Shown: positions 6,402-14,850, numbered from the stretch's first letter. The stretch is DNA of 24,348 nucleotides from VFJZ01 sp046598415 (GCA_046598415.1 JBKJIG010000068.1:1-24348), one strand, 5' to 3'. Numbers and translations: made by a program. Notes: generated from the letters alone by a model not told the origin.

Positions 6402-9400
6402 CTATTCGTCTCGCAGGAGCTCCGTGGGCTCGAGCCGGTTCACGAGCCGCGAGCCGGCGATCGCGGAGACGATCGTCGCGCCGATTACGAGCGCTACGGG
6501 GATCGCGATCGTTTGCACGGGGAGGCTGTAGTGCGGGGCCAGCACGAAGAGCGGCCGCAGCACGGTCACGAAGTAGTACCCCATGCCGGTGCCGACTAGC
6601 ACGCCTGCGGTCGCGCCGGCGATCGCGACCGTGCCCGCCTCGGCGCCGATCAGCAGCCGGATCGTCCGCGGCTCGAGGCCCTGGGCGCGCAGCGTGATGT
6701 ACTCGCGTCGGCGCTGCAGGAGTAGACCGAAGACGAAGATCGCCGCGACGACCATGGCCATCGCGAGGGCGAAGGACGAGTCGAGCGTGACGAGGCCGGC
6801 GATGTTCAGCGCGGCGAGGCTCGACTGGTCGCGAGCGAGGATCGTGCGGCGCGTGTCGATCTGCAGATGGTCGGCGGCGGCAGGCCCCTTCGCGAGCGTC
6901 GAGGCGGCGCGTCGAAGCCCCCCATCGTTGCCGCTCGTGGTCGTCGCGAGGAAGAAGTCCGGAGCCTTCGTCGGGATGTTCGCGGTGTGCTGCGCGATCG
7001 AGATCAGTGCGTCGGCTCCGTCGGGGAAGCCCGGCATTCGCTCGAAGATCCCGGAGACGTGGAACTCGACGTCCGTCTGGTCGCGGGTGGCGCGAGCAAG
7101 CAGGACGAACAGTGTGTCACCGGGCTTCGCCTTCAGGAAGCTCGCCATGTCGCTGCTGAGGAACACGGCCTTCGGATCCGACTTGAGCGTTGCCATGGCC
7201 TCGGCCGTCGTGCCCGTCGCGAAGTCGCGGTCCGAGACGGGCGCGACCGCGGCGAAGGTCGTCGGATCGACGGCGACGAGGTTGGCGGGATCCGATGTGC
7301 GCTGGCTGCGCAGGATGACGTTCTGCCGGCCGTAGATGATCGGCGTGACGCTGGCCACGCCATCGGTCTTGAAGCGGGCCGTATCGGCGAGCGTGTACGT
7401 ACGCCGGGCGATCGGACTCGGCGTGATGCGGATGTCGGAGCCGTTGGCGTAGCGCGAGTCTTGCGCCTTGGCTGCGTCGTACGATGCCGTGAACGCCGCG
7501 AGGCTGGTGGCGAGGGCAACGATCAGGGAGACCATCACGGCGCCGTCGCCGATCGCCCACGGCCGGCGCCCGACGCTGAGCCGGAAGAGGCTCGGAAGGG
7601 GGCGACCGATCTCCGCCTTCGAGCGCGGCTGGATTCGGCGCAGCACGTAGCCGAAGAAGCGCGCGGCGAGCAGACTGCCGGCGACCCAGACCGCGATGGG
7701 CAGGATCAGCAGGGTGAGGTTGAGCTTGACGGCGCGCCCGAAGTAGACGGATCCGGGCGCCCCCGAGAAGGCGTTCGCGTGCAGCGCGAGCGCGGTGCCG
7801 ATCACGATCACGAGGACGCCGATGATGTCCAGCCTTGCGCGCCTCCAGAGCGGCGGACGCGAGACGTGGCGTGCGCGGTCCTGATTGATCTCGCGGTCGA
7901 TCGAGCGACGGCCGGCGAGGTGGAGCGCAAGGCCGGTGGCGATGAATCCGCCGATGCTTCCGATCAGCGCGGAAGTGACGAGGCTGGAGGTGCTGGCGCG
8001 GCCGAGTGAGTCGCGGCCGAGGATCGTCGCGGCCGCGAGGTAGCCGGGCACAAGCCCGATCGCTGATCCGAGCCCGGTCAGCGTGACCGTACGGATCGCG
8101 AGCATGTCGAGCAGATGGCGCCGGCTCGCGCCGCGGATCCGGAGCGTGGCGCGCTCCCGACGCTGGGCCTCGGCGAGCAGTGCGCCCGCGTAGGCGGCGA
8201 GGATGGCGGCAAGGAATCCGCCCGGGACGCCGAGGAACACGAACAGGCGCTTGGCGACGCGTGCGTCTGCCGTGGCCACGCCAAGCGTGTTCGAGATGTT
8301 GTCGAGCAGGTAGTCCTGCTTCTCAGCGACGGCGTTGATCGCCGCACCGATACGCTGTGTCTCGACGAGGGCACGGCCCGGGTCGGCGTCGAGCAAGTGG
8401 CGCTCGAGGCGGACGTCGACCTCGCGGACGGGTGGGCTCTTCAAGCGGCCGCTCCGAGTCGTCGCTGCCCGCTCGAAGGCGAGGAGCACGGTCATTACGA
8501 AGACATCCGGCGAGACGACGATCGAGTTCCGGGTGTAGACGAACGCCTCGAGGTCACCACCGCGGCGGCTCGAGAACAGAGCGCGGGCACGGGAAAGGTC
8601 GGCGATGCCGCCCACCTTCAGATCGATCTTCGAGCCGTCGGGCAGCTTGACCGTGACGTTGTCACCCACGCCGACCTTCAGCGAAGACGCGGCCTCGGCG
8701 CTGAGCACGGCCCCGTCTGGCGTGAGCGCGCCGTCGACAATCCGAATCGTGCCGTCGTTCCTGGCGTACGCGGCGTCGAAGCCGAAGACCTTGGTCTGGC
8801 CGGGCGCAACCGCGCTGCCGGCGGAGAGGACCTCGGAACCGAGGTCGCCGAGGGAGAGTTGGGCGGCGCGCGCCACTCCCGGGACCTTCGAGATCGACTC
8901 GACGAGGCCGTCGAGCGTGACCAGCGGTGGCACGTTCGCGGCGATCGGCGTGACCGCCTCCCGGCTCGAGTAGGTGGTCCGCACGGCGACGTCCGTGAGC
9001 GCGGCGGGAGTGGTGGTCTCGACGAGGAAGGAGAGGCCGCGCTTCGCGCCCGGCTCCACGGTGCCCAGGTTGTAGCCAGTCCGTCCGGGGCCGTGCGCGA
9101 ACGGGTTGTCGGGCACCCCGGTGAGGGAAGCCCCGTCGACCTCGGCGGAGCCTGTCACGAAGCTGACGCCTCCGTCCAACTGGGTTCGCAGCGTCACCTC
9201 GTGGGCGGCGACCGTACTCGTGTTGCGGAGCTCGAGCTGGACGCGGGAGCGGGTTCCGGTGGGGGCTGCATCCGCCTTCTCGAACGTCTGGGCTAGGGTG
9301 ATCGTGCCGCCGACCTGCTCGGTGACGATGCGTTGCATGTCGATCGGCAGCGGCGCGACGGCACGCTGGGTCATCGAGGCGGAGAGGCCGTCGATGAAGA

Positions 9401-9506
9401 ACAGGACCCCGCAGAACAGACCGACACCGAGGATGACGCCGACCATGGTCGACAGCGTCCGGCGTGGGTTGCGAACGAGATCAGCGATGACGTACTTAAG
9501 AAGCAT
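6402..9506 (-). CDS. FtsX/MacB-type ABC transporter permease, large two-halved form
   Basis: The protein has 1034 residues starting MLLKYVIADLVRNPRRTL. It has an N-terminal membrane helix (TMVGVILGVGLFCGVLFF), a long extracytoplasmic part, then several helices in an FtsX core (GVPGGFLAAILAAYAGALL, then RERATLRIRGASRRHLL, typical of the coupling region). A second half repeats this order, with a MacB-like periplasmic part and a last FtsX block near the end (QRRREYITLRAQGL). The first extracytoplasmic part contains a beta-rich stretch (VQLELRNTSTVAAHEVTLRTQL to NLGTVEPG) resembling DUF11/CARDB-type adhesion-like repeats, which is unusual here. It works with the two ATPases encoded upstream. The ATG at 9506 overlaps the ATPase stop by 11 bases. 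Such pumps move lipoproteins, antimicrobial peptides or other envelope substrates; which one is not visible. Confidence 0.9.
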   Translation of the reverse strand: MLLKYVIADLVRNPRRTLSTMVGVILGVGLFCGVLFFIDGLSASMTQRAVAPLPIDMQRIVTEQVGGTITLAQTFEKADAAPTGTRSRVQLELRNTSTVAAHEVTLRTQLDGGVSFVTGSAEVDGASLTGVPDNPFAHGPGRTGYNLGTVEPGAKRGLSFLVETTTPAALTDVAVRTTYSSREAVTPIAANVPPLVTLDGLVESISKVPGVARAAQLSLGDLGSEVLSAGSAVAPGQTKVFGFDAAYARNDGTIRIVDGALTPDGAVLSAEAASSLKVGVGDNVTVKLPDGSKIDLKVGGIADLSRARALFSSRRGGDLEAFVYTRNSIVVSPDVFVMTVLLAFERAATTRSGRLKSPPVREVDVRLERHLLDADPGRALVETQRIGAAINAVAEKQDYLLDNISNTLGVATADARVAKRLFVFLGVPGGFLAAILAAYAGALLAEAQRRERATLRIRGASRRHLLDMLAIRTVTLTGLGSAIGLVPGYLAAATILGRDSLGRASTSSLVTSALIGSIGGFIATGLALHLAGRRSIDREINQDRARHVSRPPLWRRARLDIIGVLVIVIGTALALHANAFSGAPGSVYFGRAVKLNLTLLILPIAVWVAGSLLAARFFGYVLRRIQPRSKAEIGRPLPSLFRLSVGRRPWAIGDGAVMVSLIVALATSLAAFTASYDAAKAQDSRYANGSDIRITPSPIARRTYTLADTARFKTDGVASVTPIIYGRQNVILRSQRTSDPANLVAVDPTTFAAVAPVSDRDFATGTTAEAMATLKSDPKAVFLSSDMASFLKAKPGDTLFVLLARATRDQTDVEFHVSGIFERMPGFPDGADALISIAQHTANIPTKAPDFFLATTTSGNDGGLRRAASTLAKGPAAADHLQIDTRRTILARDQSSLAALNIAGLVTLDSSFALAMAMVVAAIFVFGLLLQRRREYITLRAQGLEPRTIRLLIGAEAGTVAIAGATAGVLVGTGMGYYFVTVLRPLFVLAPHYSLPVQTIAIPVALVIGATIVSAIAGSRLVNRLEPTELLRDE

Positions 9507-10200
9507 GGATCGTCTCCACCGAGGAAACGGGCGCGCCGAGCTGGACGGTCGCGGACAGGTAGGCGGCGATCTCCGGGTCATGGGTGACCATCACGAGCGT
9601 TGCGCCGATCTCCCGCTGCAACGCGACGAGCAGCTCGATCACGGTCCGCGCGCTCGCGGAGTCGAGCGAGCCCGTCGGCTCGTCGGCGAGAATGACCGAC
9701 GGCCGGTGGACGACCGCGCGCGCCACGGCCACTCGCTGCCGTTGCCCACCCGAGAGCTGATCGGGCAGACGCCTGGCGAGCTCGCCGAGTCCGAGCCGGG
9801 CGAGCAACGCCGACGTCTCGGCGCCGCGAAGGTCGTCGGTCGGCGAGCGCCGGCAGATCGCGACCTGGAGCGCGACGTTCTCCTCCGCGGTCAGGTGCGG
9901 CAGGAGATTGTCGGCCTGGTAGACCATGCCGAGCGAGCGCCGTCGGAAGCGCACGCGGTCGCGCTCGGAGAGCGCCGAGATCGTCTCGCCCCCGATCGTG
10001 ACGCTGCCCTCCGTGGGCACAGCAAGCCCCGCCAGGAGTCCGAGCAGGGTCGACTTACCGCAGCCGCTCGGTCCCATCACGGCCACGCTGGTGCCGCCCT
10101 CGACGGTGACGCTTGTGCGTGGGAGGGCGCGCACCGGACCGTCGGCCGTCGGGTAGGTGACGATGACGTCCCGGGCGACGATCGTGTTGGACATGGTCAT
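9496..10200 (-). CDS. ABC transporter ATPase, LolD/MacB type (canonical subunit)
   Basis: The protein has 234 residues and carries every motif of an active ABC ATPase: Walker A GPSGCGKST (about 43-51, K49), Q-loop MVYQADNLLPHLTAEENV, signature LSGGQRQRVAVARA, Walker B VILADEPTGSLD with the catalytic Glu, and the switch His in VMVTHD. It belongs to the family that drives FtsX-type permeases (LolCDE, MacB, FtsE). Its start overlaps the preceding ATPase stop as ATGA, and its end overlaps the permease start, so all are translated together. The second ATG, two codons in, is an equally possible start. Confidence 0.93.
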   Translation of the reverse strand: MTMSNTIVARDVIVTYPTADGPVRALPRTSVTVEGGTSVAVMGPSGCGKSTLLGLLAGLAVPTEGSVTIGGETISALSERDRVRFRRRSLGMVYQADNLLPHLTAEENVALQVAICRRSPTDDLRGAETSALLARLGLGELARRLPDQLSGGQRQRVAVARAVVHRPSVILADEPTGSLDSASARTVIELLVALQREIGATLVMVTHDPEIAAYLSATVQLGAPVSSVETIHAS

Positions 10201-10889
10201 CGCGCGCGGACCTCCCCGCCGGCGAGCTCGTAGCGGCGCTCGACGAGGTCGGCAAGGCGGAGGTCATGGGTGACGAAAAGCACTGCGAACGGCGCGTCGA
10301 TGACCGCGTCGATGACGTGCGCGGCGGTCTCGCCGTCGAGCTGGGCAACGACCTCGTCGGCCAGGAGGAGCGCCGGCTCGTTGGCGACCGAGACGGCGAG
10401 AGCGACGCGCTGGGCCTCGCCGCCCGACAGGTGACGCGGACGGTGGAGAGCACGATGGGCGACGCCGAAACGGTCGAGATGCTCGAGCGCCCTCTCCGCG
10501 GCCGCACGGCGCTGCGAACGTCGCGCGACGCGCCCCTTGTGCCGCGACGAAAACGCGAGGGCGACCTCGACGTTCTCGCGGGCGCTGAGGAACGGGATCA
10601 GGTTGTCGGCCTGGAGAGCGATCCCGATCCGGTCGGCCCGCAGTCGGGCACGGTCGCGGTCGTCGAGAGCGCTGATCGCGACCCCGTCCACCTCGACCGT
10701 CCCCGCGTCGGGCCGAAGCAGGCCAGCGATCAGGGAGAGCAGCGTCGACTTGCCGCTCCCGGAGACGCCGACGAGACTCGCCTTCTCGCCGGGCGCGATC
10801 ACGAGACCGACGCCGCGCAGCACCGCCGCGGTGCCGCCTTCCGTGGCGTAGGACTTCGACACGTCGTGGACGCGGACGATCGGGTTCAC
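10197..10889 (-). CDS. ABC transporter ATPase, LolD/MacB type (divergent subunit)
   Basis: The protein has 230 residues. Walker A is GVSGSGKST (about 41-49, K47), the Q-loop is IALQADNLIPFLSARENV, the signature is LSGGEAQRVALA, and the switch His is in LFVTHD. The Walker B/D-loop reads LLLADEVVAQLD instead of the usual LADEPTGNLD: the catalytic Glu is kept but the Pro-Thr-Gly is replaced. With the canonical ATPase next to it, the pair may form a heterodimer on the single double-length permease, each ATPase serving one FtsX half. That is inference from gene order. The GTG start at 10889 overlaps the lipoprotein stop as GTGA. Confidence 0.92.
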   Translation of the reverse strand: MNPIVRVHDVSKSYATEGGTAAVLRGVGLVIAPGEKASLVGVSGSGKSTLLSLIAGLLRPDAGTVEVDGVAISALDDRDRARLRADRIGIALQADNLIPFLSARENVEVALAFSSRHKGRVARRSQRRAAAERALEHLDRFGVAHRALHRPRHLSGGEAQRVALAVSVANEPALLLADEVVAQLDGETAAHVIDAVIDAPFAVLFVTHDLRLADLVERRYELAGGEVRAR

Positions 10890-11875
10890 GATCCACCGAG
10901 CCGCTTCGACTTGGACGCGGACCCGAACACCTCGGGTGACGTCGAGCGAGCGTGCGCCTCAAGATCGAGCACGGTCTTGCTGGCCTCGGCGAGACCGGCG
11001 GGGCTTAGCTCGACGAAGTTGAGCAGCTCGAAGGTGTCCTGGTGCAGACTCGCGTCGAGCGGCACGTTGTTGATCACGCCGACGCCGGGCGCGTAGGACT
11101 TGTTCTCGTTGTCGGGTGCGCCGACGTTTCCTTCCTCGACGACGCGAACGTTGTCGTAGCAACCGAACTTGACGCATTCGTGCGCGCCGACCCTGATCGG
11201 CTGCCCGACGGACGCCTTTTCGTCCGGCGGCGCGCCGATGAACCACCGCTGCGTGTTCGCGTCGACGTGCGCCGGGGAGAGGATCCCGACCCTGGCGCCC
11301 AACGCGCGACCGAGGAAGGCGGACTCCGCATTCGTGTAGGCGCCGCCCTCGTAGTCCTCCGTGTAGCCGCCGAGGATCCAGACGTTGCCGTCCTTGTCGA
11401 GCGCGAGATAGTCCATGCCGACCTGCGACACCTCGCCGGAGTCGGTCGACTCGTCGAGCATCGCGATCGTGGTCACGCCGTCGATCACCCGCACCACGTC
11501 GGTCATCGTCGTGATGATCGCGTGCGGGACGACTCGTTGGCCGACCTCCGTGGTTCCACCGCGCACCCACTGCAGGCCGGGCTTGAGCGGATGATACGGA
11601 TTCGTGTCGCGTGTCGGATCGACGAAGTTCGCCGCGTCGAACGGGACCTTCGTGCCCTCGAAGTTCGGATCGGCGGACACCCCCTTCGGGACGACCGTGA
11701 TGCCCGCTGAGCCCGAGGTGGTACCCGGCGAATCGACGGCGGCGACGGACGAGCTGGACGCGACACTCGTCGAGCCCGGAGCGGGGCCTGTCGAGACCTT
11801 CGCTGCCGTGCCGCTGCCGCACGCCGTAACACCGATCGCCAGCACCCCGACGATCCAGAGCGTCAGCAGACGCAT
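10886..11875 (-). CDS. Lipoprotein, first gene of the ABC export operon
   Basis: The protein has 329 residues starting MRLLTLWIVGVLAIGVTACGSG, a lipoprotein signal with VTAC lipobox and Cys19 as lipid site. A low-complexity Ser/Thr/Gly linker follows (to about residue 70), then a folded domain beginning with NPYHPLKPGLQWV. It has strands around VVRVIDGVTTIAMLDES, LALDKDGNVWILGGYTEDYEGG, an internal Cys pair (HECVKFGCYDN), and YAPGVGVI. The NPY.PLKPG...DKDGNVW...YAPGVG order recurs in actinobacterial extracytoplasmic proteins of unknown function that I know only as hypotheticals. It may bind the cargo of the pump. The ATG at 11875 is preferred: GAGGA lies about 9 bases upstream; an in-frame TTG three codons earlier is too close to that site. 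A regulator site lies about 110 bases upstream. Confidence 0.85.
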   Translation of the reverse strand: MRLLTLWIVGVLAIGVTACGSGTAAKVSTGPAPGSTSVASSSSVAAVDSPGTTSGSAGITVVPKGVSADPNFEGTKVPFDAANFVDPTRDTNPYHPLKPGLQWVRGGTTEVGQRVVPHAIITTMTDVVRVIDGVTTIAMLDESTDSGEVSQVGMDYLALDKDGNVWILGGYTEDYEGGAYTNAESAFLGRALGARVGILSPAHVDANTQRWFIGAPPDEKASVGQPIRVGAHECVKFGCYDNVRVVEEGNVGAPDNENKSYAPGVGVINNVPLDASLHQDTFELLNFVELSPAGLAEASKTVLDLEAHARSTSPEVFGSASKSKRLGGS

Positions 11876-11972
11876 GGCGGGCAATCCTCATCGTCGTCTC
11901 GCCGTCTCGGCCTTTTTCGGCCGTCCGGATGGGCCATCGGGAGCACCTCCACGTCGTGCATCTGGTGCGACA

Positions 11973-12004
11973 ACGGTACGAACCGCAGATGACGGCCCGA
12001 TGAC
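11973..12004 (-). promoter_or_regulatory. Direct-repeat operator and promoter of the ABC operon
   Basis: On the minus strand GTCATCG (12004-11998) and GTCATCT (11993-11987) repeat with an 11-base period. Ten bases on is TACCGT (11978-11973), a -10-like hexamer about 98 bases before the ATG. The block TGTCATCG.GCCGTCATC.GCG is nearly identical to the site before the response regulator at 3141. Confidence 0.65.
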
Positions 12005-12041
12005 AGCGTGTCGATGGAGCAATGGGACGCGCTGGGTCAGC

Positions 12042-12307
12042 TAGTAGTCGACCGTGGCCTCCGCACCGCTCGCCGCCGTGACCTCGACGGCGCGTCCGCC
12101 GTCGCAGGCGTCGAAGTGTCCCGTCGTTGAGCAGGTGGCTGCAGTGCGCGACTCAGAGCGCGCCCGCGAGGTGGGGGTGGCGCTCGCTGCGGTCGAGGTA
12201 CACGGGTCGCCTGGCGCGTGCGCGGCAGCGCTTCCACGGTGGGCCGAGCGGCAACACGGCGTGAACTCATTCGGTCGGCTGGCGGGACCTCACACGCGGC
12301 CCGCCCG
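12042..12307. other. Stretch without recognisable gene
   Basis: Minus-strand frames give pieces such as VYLDRSERHPHLAG and FDACDGGRAVEVTAASG in different registers, ending at a TAG at 12042. They may come from a decayed gene, but I recognise no family and no intact start. It runs up to the decayed tRNA, whose lost 3' end falls at this boundary. Confidence 0.35.
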
Positions 12308-12367
12308 GCGAACCCGCGACCCCCGCTTTTCACGAGAGCGGTGCTCTACCAGCTGAGCTACTTCGAC
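12308..12367 (-). pseudogene. tRNA-Thr pseudogene (copy 2)
   Basis: The 5' half matches the intact tRNA-Thr copies (D-arm GCTCAGCTGGTAGAGC, anticodon stem CCGCT/AGCGG). The anticodon loop is enlarged by two bases (CTCGTGAAA instead of CTCGTAA). The T-arm breaks off after GGGTTCG, and the 3' acceptor strand is absent. The first acceptor arm also has a change (GTCGAAG). It cannot fold as a functional tRNA. Repeat copy B lies on its 5' side, as with the intact genes. Confidence 0.8.
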
Positions 12368-12592
12368 GAACCACCAACGAGGCTCGCTTCACCACAGCGC
12401 ATCACTCAGGCATTGCGAGAAATGATTGGCCCGCGGTCAAAATGGCTTCGTTAAGCCGAATCGGGCGCCCGGAACCGGCCGTGTGTGGCGTGTGTGTGGC
12501 AGCGCGTCGACCGACCGCGGGCGTCGACGGAGAGCCGAGTCGCCGATTTTGTGTCGGTCACTGCTGTTCACGACCCACCGAACATCTCAATC
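12368..12592 (-). repeat. tRNA-Thr-linked repeat, copy B
   Basis: It has the same order of blocks as copy A: core CATTGCGAGAAATG (12411-12424) with ATTGG, tandem GTGTGTGGC units (about 12481-12500), and the distal block TCACTGCTGTTCACGACCC (12558 onwards, ending near 12592). The stretch between the GTGTGTGGC pair and the distal block is 19 bases shorter than in A, C and D. From the GTGTGTGGC block to the core the spacing is the same as in the others. It reads AATHTPHTA, then IRLNEAI and QSFLAM on the minus strand. Confidence 0.75.
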
Positions 12593-12686
12593 TCAGTCTC
12601 GGCTGTCGCCGTCGCTGAGGCGTACGGGCTCCTAAGCGCAGAATCGCTCGGATCCGGCGACGTCGCGAAGGCCTACAAGGAGACGC

Positions 12687-13040
12687 TCACGCGCCGTGGC
12701 GCGGCGATGCGTCAGCTCCGTCGGAGCCGTCGGCGGGCACCGCTAGAACCGACTCTCTCGGACCCGACGATCTCCTCCTCGCGGCGGCGGCGTCGAGGAC
12801 GATATTGCCGAGCAGGAGCACGAACACCGCGAGGCCGCCCTTGAGCGCGGTTGCGTCGGGCCGACGCGTCACGTGCATCAGGTACCAGACCACGACGCCG
12901 ACGAGCAGCGCGAGACCGACACGACCGGCGATGCCGACCCGGTCGAGGACACCGCCCCCGTCCGGGCGTCCGAGAATCCAGACGCGTGGGCCATGCGCGC
13001 GCAACGCGGGAACCGCCGCAACCGTGACCAAAAACGCCAT
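12687..13040 (-). CDS. Hypothetical small membrane protein (uncertain)
   Basis: The frame has 117 residues with two hydrophobic stretches, VGLALLVGVVVWYLMHV and GGLAVFVLLLGNIVLDAA, separated by RRPDATALK. That is the look of a small two-helix membrane protein with a polar C-terminus. The ATG at 13040 has no clear ribosome binding site. A longer frame in another register overlaps its upstream part, so a frameshifted larger gene is possible. I recognise no family. It sits between repeat copy B and the AlkZ-like gene. Confidence 0.35.
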   Translation of the reverse strand: MAFLVTVAAVPALRAHGPRVWILGRPDGGGVLDRVGIAGRVGLALLVGVVVWYLMHVTRRPDATALKGGLAVFVLLLGNIVLDAAAARRRSSGPRESVLAVPADGSDGADASPRHGA

Positions 13041-13196
13041 CAGGATGGGGCACCCCCACGTCGTTCAGCCGCGCTGGCGTGTAGGTCAGCGGCGACGTGA
13101 CGCCTCGCGCAGGCGAGAGGACGTCCGGCGATGTCCCACCCGTCATGGTGGCGCCGGACCTCTCGGCCACGCCGGGGAGCGATTAGCCTGCGCTTG

Positions 13197-14301
13197 GTGG
13201 CGTTGACGTGGGATCAGGCTTTGGCGTGGCGGCTGTGTCGGCATCTGCTTCATCCTGTCGGCAGCGGCTCGGTCCGCGATGTGGTCGGCCGGCTCGGCGC
13301 GGTCCCGGCCTATCCGGACAACACGCCCGAGCTCGCGGTGGGTCTTCGCCGCAGCGGCTCCAGGTTCGGTGACGTGGCCCGCGCCTTGGACGCCGGCGAG
13401 GTCTTCAAGACCTACGCCTTCCGCGGCGCGACCCACCTGTTGACACCAGAGGAGGGCGGCGCCTACCTGGCCCTCCGCGCGTCGGGCCGCCAGTGGGAGC
13501 TACCGAGCTGGCACGAGGCCTATGGGCTGGCGCCGGGTGACTGGCCACCGTTCCGCGAGACCGTTCGAGCAGCCGTGGCCGACGAGCCGTTAACGCGGCA
13601 GGAGCTGCGTGTGGCTGTCGGTCGCCGGCGCCGGTTCCGTAACGCCGCGGCGGGCCTGATCAGCAGCTCCGACACGTTGCTGAAGGCGCTGATGTGGCAG
13701 GGCGACCTGTGCTTCGGGCCGGTTCGCGACGGTGAGGCGACCGTCCAGAGCCTGCAGCGAGTTGCGCGTTGGACCGGGCTCCCAAACCTCGACGAGGCTG
13801 GCCGCATGGCCGTCGAGGCGTACGTCCGCACCTACGGCCCGGCGAGCGCCGAAGGCGTGCAGTACTTCCTGGGTGCGGGACTGAGCGCGGGTCGCAAGGC
13901 GATCCGCGGCTGGCTCGACGATTTGTCAGACCGCCTGGTAACCGTCGACATTGACGGCGAGGAACTCCTCGTGTGCGCCGACGACGCCGACGACCTGGCC
14001 TCGACCGCGGACTCCCCCACCATTCGCCTGCTGCCGGCCGCCGACCCGTGGGTGATGGGGCCGGGCACCGCAGACCCCCACGTGGTGCCTCCTGCCAATC
14101 GCCAACCGGTGACCCGCGGCGCCAACCTCGTGCTCGCCGGCGGTGTGGTGGCAGGAAACCTGGACGCGCAAGGCCGGCGCCCTCGCCGTGGCCTGGCTCG
14201 GCGAGGCCGACCCACCCGATCTCGACCTGCTCCGAGAGGAGACCGCCCGCCTAGCCGCCATCCTCGGCACCGAGCTCGACCTGAACCTCAACCCCCGCTA
14301 G
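13197..14301 (+). pseudogene. AlkZ/YcaQ-type winged-helix protein (HTH_42) with one frameshift
   Basis: The first frame, from a GTG at 13197, reads VALTWDQALAWRLCRHLL, then GLRRSGSRFGDVARALDAGEVFKTYAFRGATHLLTPEE, HEAYGLAPGDW, LISSSDTLLKALMWQGDLCFG and RLLPAADPWVMG. This order is that of the winged-helix proteins related to the DNA glycosylase AlkZ/YcaQ, which unhook alkylated or crosslinked bases; many members have no shown activity. Near 14156 one extra A (GGAAACC) breaks the frame. The correct continuation, TWTRKAGALAVAWLGEADPPDLDLL to a TAG at 14301, is fully preserved, giving about 368 residues. Because everything else is intact, the shift is either very recent or a sequence error. Start codons TTG 13194 and 13203 are alternatives. 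Confidence 0.8.
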
Positions 14302-14427
14302 CCAGCAACTCTTCCCGTAGCTGTCGTGCGTCCCAGACCAGGTTCAGCTCGTGGGCACTCGTCCTCACCGCTCCGGCGGCGGCGACCAGGGTGGCTGCCC
14401 GGCGTCTGCGGCGACGTGTCGCTAAGC

Positions 14428-14850
14428 CTATTCGGCACGATCGTGCGGCCACAACCGCTTCAGAAAATGGATCGACTCACGGTTGTACCCCGTGAATTCG
14501 TAGAACTGGTGCGCGTCGCGTCGAGAGACGGCGCTGGTCGCTTCCACGCGCGTGCACCCCGCGTTGCGCGGTGGCCTCCACGGCCGTGACCAGCGCGCGT
14601 CCGATCCCTTCCCCGCGAGCTCCGCGCTCAACGACGAGCGCCGTGATACGACACCAACAGTTGTCCTCATGAGCCGTCGGGACAAGCGCAAAGGAGACGC
14701 TGCCGACCAGCGCATCCTCCCTCTCGGCAACGAGGACGTCCGCCCGTGGATCGGCGAGCAGCTTCGCGAGCCGCGCTCGCAAGCCCTGCGTCGGGATACC
14801 CGAGCGGCTCGAACAGGCGGCCGAGGTCGCTGGGAGGGAAGTACAGGCCA
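14428..14850 (-). pseudogene. GNAT-family N-acetyltransferase, truncated at the tRNA and frameshifted
   Basis: On the minus strand the sequence reads LRARLAKLLADPRADVLVAEREDALVGSVSFALVP, then CWCRITALVVERGARGEGIGRALVTAVEATA. The acetyl-CoA binding motif RGEGIG is clear. Near 14575 one base is lost and the protein continues in another frame as NAGCTRVEATSAVSRRDAHQFYEFTGYNRESIHFLKRLW to a TAG at 14428. The 5' end runs into the 3' end of the tRNA-Thr at 14851, where a second frame inconsistency and SDLGRLFEPLGYP-like sequence appear, so the start codon and first strand are lost. GNAT enzymes move an acetyl group to amines or protein N-termini; no substrate can be read. It looks like a gene cut by insertion at its start and now decaying. 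Confidence 0.75.

Noticed and set aside
12590..12720. Plus-strand stretch reading EAYGLLSAESLGSGDVAKAYKETL
   Set aside because: It reads like protein, but has no start codon context, merges into repeat copy B and soon becomes Arg-rich. Possibly a decayed fragment; no family recognised.
14288..14430. Short minus-strand frame ending HELNLVWDARQLREELLASGG
   Set aside because: It looks protein-like but has no start, follows the GNAT remnant directly and overlaps the end of the AlkZ-like gene; too short to support as a gene.
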